The translations under genes were made by a program, and so were the position numbers. A DNA stretch of 64,000 nucleotides from Pratylenchus scribneri. Its lineage: Eukaryota; Nematoda; Chromadorea; Rhabditida; Pratylenchidae. The notes beneath the pieces were generated by a model. It was not told the DNA's origin, did no database searches, and saw nothing but the letters and a program-made list of their open reading frames with translations. The stretch covers positions 1,922,001 to 1,986,000 of the forward strand of contig JAQSEB010000019.1 in assembly GCA_030063045.1 (NCBI GenBank). The letters run 5' to 3'. Of the stretch, positions 40,900-53,279 are shown piece after piece (the first letter of the stretch is position 1; each line of letters begins with the position of its first letter).

Positions 40900-43800
40900 G
40901 CCGGATTGGGGTGGGGTGGCTCAAGAGCAGTCGAGAAAAAAATGGAGGGATGAAAGCGGAGTGATGAGGAAAAGCAACTGGGACTTTAGGCAGCCGGGAT
41001 GGTGGAGGACTTTTTTTTGTTGCCGCATTCATTCATTTTTCATAGTAATGGAATTTTTCTGGGAAGAATTGGGAGGAAATGGGGGAAGAGGGTCGGCGAA
41101 TTCCAACAGAAGAGGAGGACTAAAATGTTAAACAAAGTTAGCAAAATGAAAATTGTCTCCTTTTTTAAATGTAATTTGGTGATTTTTTTTTGTAAAGTGC
41201 AAGAAAATGAAAATTGGAAAATTTATATATTTATTTGCTAAAGAATTATTTACAATGGAATAAATATTTTGTGAATAAATGAGAAAACATTCGAAAATGA
41301 ATGATTGACCTTCGGGGAAATTCTCAGATTTGATTAATGTGAGAAGAAAGTGGCAAAACAATTCCCAGAATAATGGTCAATTTTATTTGGCCTAATTTAA
41401 ATATATAAAATGTTTTGAATGAATGTAAATTGCCCTATTCCTCAAAACATTAAGCCTTTTTCCCATTTCTCTGGCCATTATCAACCTAACCAAAGTCCAA
41501 ATTGATTCCCATCGGCCCTAAATCACTTTCAATGCGGTCTCCTCCCCAAATTCACATTTTCTCGACGATAACTTTCAAGGCCAACAGACCAGCTGACTGG
41601 GTCTTGGTGGGAATGGAGGGAGGAATGGCCAAAATGAATGGGCGGATTGATGAATTTGTTTTGGGCGAGAATGAAATCAATGAGAGAAGAATTATTGGCG
41701 AAAATTTTGGGAAGATGAAAAGGAAAAGTGGTTATCGGAAAAAGAAAAAGAACCAGGGAAAAATTGGCAGGAAAATGGGTTTAGAGGAAATGAAGAATTG
41801 GCCCAGACCCAGACAGCGGTGGGAGGGAATTTTGTGGGTTGTAAATTTTGATTGGCAGACGAAAACAACAACAAGAAATATATTTGACTTCAAAAATAGG
41901 GATTGATTCTGATTTTAATTTTATTAATTAAATATTTATTATTAATTTTAACATTTTTGAATGGAGACATAAAATATTAAAAAATAAAAATAAAATTTAA
42001 AAAAAATGTTAATAAAGAAAGTCAAAGTAAGGAAAAAAATAATTTTGTAAAAAAATAAAAATGGAATTTCTAAATGAATTAAGGGAAAATGGAAGGATTT
42101 TTAATTATTTTATATATTTACCATGAATTCAAGAGGAAAAAGATTTGGTTATTTTATTTGAGTTTTGTTTAGGTTTACTTTTCCCGGAAATGGATGATGA
42201 TAGGCCCATTTGCGTCAGCTATCCCAAAATGAGACAATGGAATAAGAATAGGAATAGGATGGAGTTTGCGGTTGGAAATAAATTATGCAAAATAGTCAGG
42301 GAAATAATCGAAAGTTTCACTCATCAGTTTCAGAAAATGATGAGAAAATATAAATGCAATAAAATATATGAAATAAAAAATTGGAAATATTAGTTATTTT
42401 TGATTGAATAATCAAAATGAGAATAAAAAAATACGAAAATTTAATTATATTAATATATATGATTTATTGTTTATTTTCTGAAATACTTATCCTCTATCTT
42501 TTCTAAGAAAATTAGCCAAAAAAAGGTTCTGCTCGCGGCAAAGTATTCGATTGTGGTAATAAAAATGCTTTTAAAAATGTTGAATGAGTCAGAAAATAAA
42601 GTAAAAAAATAATAGAACTTTGAACATTTCTAATAAGTAATATTAAATTTTCCAAATATGTTTTTGATTTATTTTCGCCATGTTTACATTTTAGGCAAAA
42701 TTTTTTGCGCAATTTTTTATTGCTACACTTTTTACGCTTTTAAGTGGGGAAGAGGGGAGGCTGTCTGGAAGGGAAGGGGGAATGCGCAACTGGACCATTA
42801 GCAAAAGAGGGGGATGACTTCGATGATGAGTGGTCGGCTGGTTGGGATGGGATGGAAAAGAATGGAAAATGTGGGAAATGGGGGAGAGGATGGATGCATT
42901 GCGCAAAATGCAGGGAATGGGGACAACGCGCAATGGGCTGGGATGGAAATGACCGACCGGTTTTCTTTTCTACCAGCCTATCTCTCTTCACGTTTTGTGA
43001 TTTTATTTTTTTCTATTAAATCTAATGGCAAAAAATTGATTATTTCTTTTTTTTTAAAAATATATTAATGGCCAAGAGAATATATTTTTTAAGCCTATTT
43101 TCCCATGAAAATGGCAAATTATCGGCTTTGAGAATTTGAGAAAATGACGGATTGGCGGAAAACAATTTTAGGAATATAAGAAGAAAAATGTAGAATTTTT
43201 CTTCCTCTTTTTGGAAAAACAAAAAGAATTTCTCAGGACAGCCGGCAGAGAAGAAGATAGGGACAATTCTGGGCTAGCGGCTGGCAGAAAGATGGATTGA
43301 TGAATGGAAGAATAGAGAAGAAAATGAAGGAAGAGGAAAATGGAAGCAAAGGGGCAAACAATGCAATGGGAACAAGAAAATGCGGGGAATGGGACCAACA
43401 ATACATATTCCCTGGCGGCGGAACGAATGAACAGCAGAATGGAGAAGCGAAGAATAAATTAGGGAATTGGGGCATTGTGCACACAAATATTAGACATATA
43501 TTAATTTTTATCGATATTTATTCTGTAAAATTATATGCAAATTGCCTATAAAAATATTATAGAAGCGAAGCCAATCATAAAATGACATTTTTGTCCTATC
43601 TTTAGCACTAGGACATTTAATTATAATATTTTTAAATAAACTCAATCCTTGATTGTTGCCTGAGGCTAGTCCAAAATTTAACCTTTGCAAGATATATTGT
43701 AAAATGCGACTACCGTAGTTGGTCGTTTTCATACAATTTAGGGATATAAATATACAAACATTTTTTCATTATGGTTACTCATTCATTTTCCATTTACATC

Positions 43801-44490
43801 CTGAGTCCCGACCACAGATAATTAGCCTGGATTGGATGTTCCATTAGAACATTAGCCCATTACGTCATTGCTGTTCAATAATTATCCTATTTTATCCATC
43901 AATCCTTTTCTTCCTTCCGTTTATTTTTTTGCTTATAATCCAGTTACACATTTTATGGCTAGTTTCCTCTTCTCCATCTTTGCATTGCGCAATTTATTAT
44001 ACATAATTGTGAATATTAATTGAATTATTGGGAAGAAATGGATCTCATCCATAACACTTCCATTATATTCATTCATAATTCTCGAATTATACAAGTTTGG
44101 AATGTTAACTTTTGAGTAATAAATTTATTTTATTCATGAAATGATTTATAAAATAAAAAAGAACGAATCAAATTTTGAAAATAAAAATGTAGAAATGAAT
44201 TATGCAAAATAAAATTGTGGCCAAATTAATTAATTCTTTCAAAAATATAATATATGTAGTAGTTTGTTTAAATTAAATATATGCTGATTGATAAGAATTG
44301 ATCCCAAGTTATTGTTCTGGCTTATGATTAATTTGATTATGAATTCTGTTGAAATATGTTTAATAATTAATAACAAAGATTAAAGGCAACAAATTAGAAA
44401 TTACGAAATGAATAATGAATATTTAAAACACATATAAATTGGGCATAAATGGAATGGAAGTTTTGCGATCATTGCACAAAATGAATACTT
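40900..44490. other. gene-poor stretch
   Basis: The frames at 41502-41906 and 42691-43551 overlap on both strands with biased Lys/Gly or Phe/Ser composition and have no splice sites or domains. The minus frame at 43508-43732 has more ordinary composition but no identifiable family. I see no supported gene. Confidence 0.4.
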
Positions 44491-44494
44491 ATTG

Positions 44495-47400
44495 TTAGTG
44501 GAATGGATTGAACATTGGGTTATTCGCCGAAAAATTTGATCCAGCACCCAAATCCTCGTTGCCTTCTTCATGATTCAATGGTTGCCGCTGGCCTTGATGA
44601 CGATTTTGGGCCCAATTCCGGATGAAGCGGACACGGCCCTCAACAAACTGCGTAATAAATGATTAATTATTAAATTTTCAAGTTCAAATATGCCTCCGGT
44701 AAACGTCCTCCTTGGCCGCCAAAATTATTTGTCCAACTCCAAATCCAGGTTGGCGGCCACATTGTTCGAATTCCATCCAAAGCATTGCCATTTCCCCGGG
44801 ATCGAGCCGTCAAGAAAATAATTCCACTGATTGAAATGAACACAAAAATGAACAAAAGAATAAATTTTGGGAATCCCCTCTTCTTTTCTTTGAGTGCTGC
44901 CAAAAATTCAGGATTGGGCTCTGCATTAATAAAGGGTAATTTATCTAATATTATTTTTTGACCAACCAGCTTTGAACCAAATTTCGAATCCATCCATTTG
45001 AATGCTGGAATCCGTTGTGAATAGCAATGTCATTTGATTTTGTTCACTGTGCAACGCCGATTTGAAATTGATTAAACCGGATAACCTTAATTAAATATTA
45101 AACATATAAATGCCACCCTTTTTATTTCCATACATTTCCATATGTTTTTTGGTTGTATCATTTCCATCAAAAATTGTCAAAAAATCCTGATCTGCCTCGG
45201 TGGAGAATTGAGTGATGTTGAGGAGGAGATGATGACCCTCGGGCGCATCCAAAAGCCATTGGCATCGCATTGAACGACAGTAGGAATATGGATTGTCCGG
45301 CGAACGAAGTGGCTGCCATTTTTCGGTGGATGCTTGAAAAGTTGGATCACCGCATTTGCACACTATTAAAAGGGGGGATAATTATAATTTATGTTAATTA
45401 ATTAATAAATTAATTATGTAAAAATATCTTTTTGCCCCAATTTTTACTCCCAAAAGTAGTTTTTAATATCTAATAAATCAGAAACCAGTTTTAGATCCTA
45501 CAACCTTATACAAATTTGTAGATCTCATCTATACGTTTGATTTAACATATAAATTTTAGTTTAAATTGAAAATAAGCGAGTTAAACCCGTTTAAACCATA
45601 TTCCGGTTTTGGTTTTAAACACTTTAATTTTGGGCCAAACCTAATAATTTATATACCATTCAATGTATCTCGCTACAAATTAGTATAAGGTTTGAAGGGT
45701 CTAAAACCAGTTTCTGATTTATGAGAAGTCAAAAAACACTTAAAAATAAAATTTGGGATAACCAAAATAAAAAATTAGCTAAAAAATTGTCTTCGTTTAT
45801 TATTTTACCTTCTCGCCATTCATAGCTAAAGTTGAATTCCCTTTTCTCGGGACGAAAAGGGACCAATGCCTCAGGCCATTCTCGATGGTACCAAATTGTG
45901 ATTGGCTGCATTGGGGCACCGCCATCCAAATGTGATAAACTAATAATAAATAAAATAATAATAATTTTAATTATTTTATTTTACAGTGACATTGCATTGT
46001 CAAATTGGATTGAATGCTCTTCGCCACTGTTCGATGCATCGCCTCTACAAATATTAAAAATAATTTTATTAATTTGACAGTAAATTTTACTGAAATGCCA
46101 AAATCTTTCGACGGTCGGTGGCTGCATTTTGATAAATGAGTAATTGTTCGGAAAAGTCAACAATTGTGTGATTTATTTTGAATAAAAGTCGATCCATTGA
46201 TGGCTAAAATTGTAAGGGAAATTAATTACCATAATTTCTCTATTAGTGGCTCCATGGGCTACTATTTTTCAGAGACCCTACAAAGGGTACTTTTAATAGA
46301 AGAGTTGGGGGTTTCTAATTTCTATTAGAAGGGACCATTATTTTTAGAGACCTTCAAAGAGGGCTAATATCTGAAGAAGGGGGCTATTATTAGAGGAAGG
46401 GCTCATTTTTTAAATCCTCCAGCTTCTACTAGAGGGGGGCCATTATTAGAGGAATACAGTAATTATTCCCATCTTTTGCTTGGGACCAACTTTTGGCGGA
46501 CGTATTTCCCAAAAGCAGTCCATTGATTTGCATTTTATTGCATCGAATTGATTCATTTCTGAATGCTTAATGCCTTCCAAAATGTTCAATGGGGCACCGG
46601 GACAAATACAATCTGAATATGAATATAATAAATTAATTAATGGATTGAACCTTTTGGCTTTTGATGATATTCAATGGTCAAATTGAAGCCTAAATCGACG
46701 ACCGAATGGTCCGAGAAGAAATCAAAATCAAATTGTGGGGAATCGAAAGTGAATTGACGAATCACTTGGGCATCACCGGATAAACTGGAAATTTTATAAA
46801 ATTATTATTTTAGAAAAGGATTGAATATTCTTTGTTTTTAGTATCAATCATTGCATTAACTTTTATTTTATTCTGAATATTTTCATTCATTTTTAATATT
46901 TTTGCCAAAATTTAAATATGAAATTAATTTAAAATAATTTAATAAAAATACATCCTCAAATAATTCTATTAATGTTTTTCTAATAAATAATATAATATTA
47001 ATTTGAATTTTATTTAATATAATCTTTTATAGGTAAAAAAACCAACGTAATCAAATTGGTCGATCCATGTTGGGCATTTGGTGTGGTTGCATTCAATGCA
47101 ATATAATCCGTGTATTGTTCCAATTTGAATTGCTCAAAACGGATTCTGAGCACTTCAACAAAATCACGGCCAATTGATTTCGGTGCCAATGGAAGTTCCA
47201 ATGAAATATGCGCCGAACATTTGTGATTATCGCAATATTCCAGGGGATATCCCGGTGACAAAAGTTCAGTAGATTTAATTCTGCTAATTGTCAATTCCGC
47301 GGGGAAACATTCACAAACTTTAGAAAGAAAAAGGGATTATTTTGTGACCATTTTTTTACCGCTTTTTGTGCGCTCAAATTCAATTTCGTATAAATCAGCC

Positions 47401-49226
47401 GAATTCAGTGATTGACCCAAGCCAAGGAAAAAATTGGAAATGGTGAGAAGCAAAATGGTCACGGAAGATGTCCGGCTGGTTATCACTTGGGGAGGTGAAA
47501 ATTTATTGAGCCTTTAGATTTTGGGATAATTAAATTATTCATTTTGTCATTTACAAACTTGGCCAATGCAACCACATTGGAATTTTCTGTGGCCGCCGCA
47601 AAATTCTCAGTTTCGTAAATCTAAAAATGAGAATGAAATTTGTTTGAAATGGAAATTGACTTCAAGGGTCAAAGCGGAGGCGGCAAAACGTTTCACATTC
47701 AATTTGATTGCCTTCGTCGAATTAATCACAAAAATGCAGGCAGAATCAGTGCGAAAATGGGCATTCAAAGTTGGCAAATTTTCGCTTTGGTCAGTGGCCA
47801 CATGAAATGGCATTGGGCACGGGGAATTGAGGGGGTCATTTAAAAATGAAAGGGAAATTAAAATAATATTTAATTTTAAGATACCGTATATGCTCTTTTA
47901 ATTCCCCATGGGAAATTCTTTTTCAACCCTTCAAGAATTGGGAAATATAGTGGTTTAACTCTTTAATTTTTGAACATTTTTGAACAAATTATAGTGAATT
48001 TTGTAAGCTTTGGGGGAACTAATAAGAAAATGAATTAAAATGTATATATTAAATTCATATTACAAGGAGGCAATGGGTCCTCAAAACCGAGACTTGAGAA
48101 TTATTAGAGCATTTATGGTATTAAAATATTAAACTAATCTTTATTGTGCCGTTGGAAACTAATTTGGAACCCCTGATGATTATGGTCAGTGTTGTCGGTG
48201 AGGAATCGAAAAAGGAGGCCGCCGCCCAAGGAGGAGAAAAAATGCCGGGGCATTGTGCGAGGGTCAAAATTGCCGCTGAGACTGAAAATGGGGAAATTAA
48301 ATTGAATATATGTTTTGGAGAATATTTTGACCGTGTTTGTTTGGCCATCAACAATTGTGAACCATTCCAATGTGTTTGGTACACTTCCAGGCCATCATAT
48401 TTATGTTCCGTCTAAAAATGAATAAAAATTGAGGGAATAATTGAGGAATAATTCACTTCGAAAAAGTCCAATGCCGCACTGACAAAGCTGTTTTCGGCCG
48501 GCTGAATATTCCATTTACATTTGAGTAAATCGCAATAATTGGAGGGGACTGAAAAATTACATTTTAATATTCATTTTAATGAATGAAAGACTGAAAAATG
48601 GAATATGTCAATGTCAATAATGCCTAAGGACTTGTCATTACTATTCATCCTACTGTACCTATAATTTATTTCCAAATCACCCCTGTCACTCTATCAATCA
48701 AATATTGCCCAATTTTCCTTTTCAAACCCACTCATTTCCCAACAAAATGTACACTTTTCGATCATACTTTGACGTTCTGTTATCAAAATTTTCCGCAAAA
48801 CAGATAAATATATTTACTAAAGTCCAGCCAAACTAAACCCGCTCCCCTTCCTTGGGCCACTGAGGTGCTTAGGCTCCCTGCGAAGGTCCGGGACAAGTCC
48901 CTAGGCCTATTCTCGCCCCGAACAATATTAGTCCCTGGAATAAGGAATATAAAAAGAGCCCCGCAAATTAAATTATCAAAAGGAATATCCGTTATCAATA
49001 TATTTGATTCATAAAGGCTAAAAAACCTACATCCGGGACTCTTGAATGCCCCCGATCGAAGTGTGTCGGCAAATGTTTCCTCTTCGGCACATCGACAATT
49101 TTTATTTTCGCCCGTTGAGTCAACTGTTCGTCCACGACCATTTGGAACCAATTCGGCCAAAAAGGCAAAGGAGCAAAAAGTGAGAAGGAATAAAATGAAA
49201 TAAAATGGGCCAAATTGAAGGCTCAT
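44495..49226 (-). CDS. multi-CUB-domain single-pass membrane protein, many exons
   Basis: The gene starts MSLQFGPFYFILFLLTFCSF (signal peptide) at 49226. At least four CUB-like modules can be read in succession across about 15 exons: ~49030-49150 (CRCAEEETFADTLRSGAFKSPGC), 48130-48560 (CDLLKCKWNIQPAEN, LLFRFLTDNTDHNHQGFQ), 47010-47850 (KSTELLSPGYPLEYCDNHKC), 46480-46800 (CKSMDCFWEIRPP), 45730-46190 and 45091-45363 (RCQWLLDAPEGHHLLLNITQ, DFLTIFDGNDTT). A transmembrane helix (PKFILLFIFVFISISGIIFL) follows at ~44880, and the polar tail ends at TAA 44495. CUB modules mediate extracellular protein binding. The two reading frames over 48130-48400 both carry CUB-like sequence, so a splice or frame irregularity exists there. 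An intronic foldback repeat lies at 45451-45740. Confidence 0.75.
45451..45740. repeat. foldback (MITE-like) repeat, copy 3 (intronic)
   Basis: The ends are CAAAAGTAGTTTTTAATATC...AATAAATCAGAAACCAG and, inverted, ...CAGTTTCTGATTTATGAG then AAGTCAAAAAACACTT. It is the same family as 10655-10976 and 28860-29230 and lies in an intron of the CUB gene. A much decayed internal fragment may lie at 58800-58945 (GATGCGTCGATTTGTATAAA then TTTGGTCA). Confidence 0.75.
47880..48118 (+). repeat. dispersed ~240 bp repeat, copy B (intronic)
   Basis: Same family as 26767-27002 and 54629-54830. It begins GATACCGTATATGCTC and contains AATTCCCCATGGGAAATT. It lies in an intron of the CUB gene. Confidence 0.65.
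48620..48950 (+). repeat. dispersed ~310 bp repeat, copy B (intronic)
   Basis: Same family as 34150-34470. Contains TATCAATCAAATATTGCCC and CCTAGGCCTATTCTCGCC. Intronic in the CUB gene. Confidence 0.7.
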
Positions 49227-49259
49227 TGTTAATTTGGGCTAGAATTTAAATTTTATATT

Positions 49260-50000
49260 GGGCAATTAAGTTGAAATTAGTGAGATTTTGGCTATTACTG
49301 ATCATTTTGGCAATATTTGATTCAAATTTAATTTGACAAATTCATCGGGACGGGGAGCTATTCAATTAGCGTTTGGAGAGTAAATTTTAATGGTCTTTAG
49401 TTACAGAATTTTATTTACAATTTATCCTTTTATATCTTTTTTAACTAACTTGTGAAATAATTTAAAAAAATGACTAATCCATAGGAGATAAATTGAGAAG
49501 AAAAAAAGTTCAGAAATGAAATTCAATATCTTTTTAATCAGTCAATCGCCGCCGTATTGGTCTTTGGCTATAAATGAAATGAATTCATTTTCCGTCTCCG
49601 TATTTTGCATTAAAATAAATCCACCTATGTGGACGGATGGAGGACTGATAGGTGAATTTAGCTTGATTGTAAAAATAAACATTCCTTCCAATGAGAATGA
49701 AAATGGAAAAGGCGGAATTGGCTTGATGAAAATATTCGATAGGGGAAAATGTCGGCAATTAATGGAAAAAGACAGAAAAAGGAATGAACTTTGTATGTGA
49801 TTTTGAAAAAAAAAAAGAAAAAATTTTTGTAATTAAGTTTAAATTTTGGAAATGGCAGTGTAACAAATATTGGCACTTCATTTACAAAATATAATTAAAA
49901 AATTTTTAATTAAATATTATATTATTTAATGGCACATTATTCAATGGGAAAAATGATAAATAATAATTAAAAAAATATTTATAAGTAGATTGATGCAAAA
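49260..50000. other. gene-free stretch upstream of the CUB gene
   Basis: No supported gene. The 94-codon + frame at 49516-49800 has no corroborating signal. The region probably holds the CUB gene promoter and the 3' flank of the glycine-zipper gene. Confidence 0.35.
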
Positions 50001-50010
50001 TTTAAATTTT

Positions 50011-52112
50011 TCATTTTAGTCTTGTTATTTCGACTTTTCTTATTAATGTTGGAATATCGGGTTCACGCAACATTCGTCTTTTTGCCTTCCATTTTTTCAT
50101 CTTCTTCATAGCCATCCAAGGAGAAGTCGCAATTATTTCTCCAATTTTTTCGGTCACCATTCCGGCCAGTGTGCCTCCAACCCAACCAACAACAGTGGGC
50201 GCACCGGGTATTCCGATCATCATTCCGAGTGATTTTCCTAACACCGACCCGACATGGCTTCCAAAACCAGAAATAGTACCGCCACCAATTAATTTTGCAA
50301 TATTTTTCTTTTTGAACATTTTGCCTGTTTTGCCTTCACGCATTTGTTTATAATACATTTTCCATCTATTTATTTATTAATTTTAATATTTTTTACTAAA
50401 ATCTTGATTATTTTATAATATTGAAATATTTTAAAAAATATAAAATAAAATTTTATCAATAGTAACTTAGTTTCCTATTTGTAAGAAATAAATAGGCATA
50501 CTTATGAATTTGGGTCAAAAAATAATATTTTTTCATAAATTAAGTTTGAGTTTTTCTAATGTGAGGATTATGAGCATTATTTGGCATCTATTTTATTAAT
50601 CATAATCAATAATATAGCGACGACTTTTACAAATAAAATGTCAAAAATGCCGTTCTATTTAAAACTAATTAGTGCAAAATAGGCGGAATTAAATTGGGGC
50701 AAATAAGCGGAATTAAATTGGGGCAAATAGGCGGAATTAAATTGGGGCAAATAGGCAGAATTAAATTGGGGCAAATAGGCAGAATTAAATTGGGGCAAAT
50801 AGACGGAATTAAATTGGGGCAAATAGACGGAATTAAATTGGGGCAAATAGGCAGAATTAAATTGGGGCAAATAGACGGAATTAAATTGGGGCAAATAGAC
50901 GGAATTAAATTGGGGCAAATAGGCGGAATTAAATTGGGGCAAATAGGCGGAATTAAATTGGGGCAAATAGGCAGAATTAAATTGGGGCAAATAGGCAGAA
51001 TTAAATTGGGGCAAATAGACGGAATTAAATTGGGGCAAATAGGCAGAATTAAATTGGGGCAAATAGGCAGAATTAAATTGGGGCAAATAGGCGGAATTAA
51101 ATTGGGGCAAATAGGCGGAATTAAATTGGGGCAAATAGGCAGAATTAAATTGGGGCAAATAGGCAGAATTAAATTGGGGCAAATAGGCAGAATTAAATTG
51201 GGGCAAATAGGCGGAATTAAATTGGGGCAAATAGGCGGAATTAAATTGGGGCAAATAGGCAGAATTAAATTGGGGCAAATAGACGGAATTAAATTGGGGC
51301 AAATAGGCGGAATTAAATTGGGGCAAATAGGCGGAATTAAATTGGGGCAAATAGGCGGAATTAAATTGGGGCAAATAGGCAGAATTAAATTGGGGCAAAT
51401 AGACGGAATTAAATTGGGGCAAATAGGCGGAATTAAATTGGGGCAAATAGGCGGAATTAAATTGGGGCAAATAGGCTGAATTAAATTGGGGCAAATAGGC
51501 GGAATTAAATTGGGGCAAATAGGCGGAATTAAATTGGGGCAAATAGGCGGAATTAAAATATATTTAAACAGGCAATTTTTCAGTCGATAAAATATCATAA
51601 AATAGACGCAATCGTGCTAAATTGTCAACACTAACCTCATCATAAAGCACTTTTGAAACTAAAAATTTTTTGGATCTAAATTCTTAGTTTACCAAAAATT
51701 GCCACCTCCTTAAAATAACCCATAAATAACTTTTACTTACTCTTTAAAATTTTCTTGCCAAGGTAATTGCTTTCTTAGATAATTCTTTCTTATTCCTCTG
51801 ATCAATTTTTTCCCAACTCGTGCCGTCAAATACATTCCCATTCCGCCAACACCGGCAGCAATTCCGCCCACTGGTCCGCCGGCTGCAAGTCCAGCCATTA
51901 CCGCCAATGCGTGGGCAGCACGAAAGCCACCATCTCCACTTGCAATCCCAGTCACAAATTGGGCAATTGCTTTTCTTCGGACCATTTTCCGCCATAATTC
52001 TGTCAATTTGTCCCTGGCAATTCCACCCAATTCTCCCATTTTAATACATCCCCGTCCTAAAAATCTGCTGTTTCGCCTATCACAAAATGATTGCCATTTC
52101 GATCTCAAAGGA
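50011..52112 (-). CDS. glycine-zipper protein with duplicated hydrophobic domain; satellite-bearing intron
   Basis: Exons 51741-52112 and 50011-50365 join in phase (GA before GTAAGT, then A after AATAG), giving a product of over 240 residues. Each exon encodes a related module. The first is KAIAQFVTGIASGDGGFRAA with AAGGPVGGIAAGVGGMGMYL; the second is KNIAKLIGGGTISGFGSHVG with GAPTVVGWVGGTLAGMVTEK. Both are rich in GxxxG spacing and end in Lys/Arg-rich helices. Such sequences pack helices in or on membranes. The 1375 bp intron holds 24 bp satellite array 2. The first exon follows an acceptor, so the N-terminus is unresolved. No named family. Confidence 0.6.
50674..51557 (+). repeat. 24 bp satellite, array 2 (~37 copies), intronic
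   Basis: The unit GGCGGAATTAAATTGGGGCAAATA is the exact reverse complement of the array at 32362-32856. Variants GGCGGAA, GGCAGAA and GACGGAA alternate in blocks, showing higher-order spread by local duplication. All three frames stay open on both strands; these are not genes. The array lies within the intron 50366-51740. Confidence 0.95.
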
Positions 52113-52149
52113 CTGAAAATTTATTAAAAATATTAATTTAAATTTTAAA

Positions 52150-52800
52150 GCCAACGGTCGTAGCAGAGGTGGCTTTTTTGATTGGAGTCGGGCACCTCTT
52201 GGTTGGAATTTATCATTTAAAATTATGTCATTGGAAGAACTGAAAATGGAAAATATATTTAATTTTTAATCAAACATTGATGGTGCCCTGAGGCGATTAA
52301 AAATGCGGCCTTCAACTGATGAAGGCAATAATAAAAAATGAAAAGTAAAATTGAAGAATAAAAATAATAGAAATAAATTTAATATTTTTGCCATTATTTA
52401 TTTGTTCAGGCCGCCGCCACCCTGATGAAAATATTCAATAAAAAATGGCAATAAAAAATGAATAAAAATAATTATTAATTAATTCCTAATTCTTAATTGT
52501 CATTTTTCACAATTCACATTGAATTTTGACAAAAATGAAATGATGATTGTCCAAGTGTATTTTTATTTAGAAAGAAAAAAGAATTTCAATCCAGAATAAA
52601 TTTACTCAAAGATTTTATTTCCTCTTTCTGTCTTTAAAATTTTACAAAAAAAAAGCTAATATACAAAATTAATGCAAACAAAGTAAAATTTAATATCTAC
52701 GTTTAATTTTACAATTCTAAATAAAAATTGATATAAATGTCATCATTTGATTTATAATTTGATATGATAAGTATATTATTTTTAATTGGTTTGCAATTCT
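52150..52800. other. gene-free AT-rich stretch
   Basis: No open frame of note. A short minus exon may lie near 52150-52210, upstream of the glycine-zipper gene, but it was not resolved. Confidence 0.3.
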
Positions 52801-52814
52801 CCATTCATCCATCT

Positions 52815-53266
52815 TCATTTTCCACAAGTATTGCAGCCACAATTATTACAGGTGCAAACGCATTCCGTCTCGCAAGCATCATCCCAACGTTTTGGACGGC
52901 TTTCTACTTCTCCTCCTCCAATATCGCGTCTTACTCGTGAGCAAACACATGCCTGAGAACATAGATCACGGCGACGACGCAATTTGCCGGCAGTAATGCC
53001 AGCAAAAAGTGGATTGCCATCTTCGGACATTCTTCGTTGTGCAATCATCCCATTGCCATCATCAACCTTCACATTTAATTCAATGGTTAATTAAGCCAAT
53101 TCAAAAATTGGAATACATTGCGACGTGAACGCCGTATAGCCGAAAATGTTTTCCCTTCTTCAGCTTCAGCCTGTTGTTGATTATTTTGTTCGGCTAAAAC
53201 TTGGCCAACTTCAATGAACGCAAAAAGAGCAATGAAGAATGTGAAGAGGGCAATTTGAGATTTCAT
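52815..53266 (-). CDS. small secreted Cys-rich peptide precursor, two exons
   Basis: Exon 1 (53117-53266) starts MKSQIALFTFFIALFAFIEVG, a clear signal peptide likely cut after QVLA. An acidic propeptide-like stretch and the basic end RRSRRN follow. A phase-0 intron (GTATTC...GTGAAG) joins exon 2 (52815-53066): RRRRDLCSQACVCSRVRRD, then a C-terminal cluster CETECVCTCNNCGCNTCGK with eight Cys. Total 133 residues. Dibasic sites suggest proteolytic maturation. Small secreted Cys-rich proteins are candidate effectors or antimicrobial peptides in plant-parasitic nematodes, but no family is recognised. Confidence 0.65.
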
Positions 53267-53279
53267 TTTTAATATTTTT

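Noticed and set aside
39615..41131. Gly/Arg-rich frames near the second hAT element
   Set aside because: Same cause: G-run terminal repeats read through in all frames.
41502..41906. 134-codon + frame
   Set aside because: Lys/Arg/Gly-biased with a mirrored frame on the other strand; no supporting gene structure.
43508..43732. Minus frame resembling a transposase tail
   Set aside because: Composition looks coding, but I could not match any transposase motif or find terminal repeats around it.
49516..49800. 94-codon + frame upstream of the CUB gene
   Set aside because: No acceptor, domain or signal, and it overlaps the expected promoter of the CUB gene.
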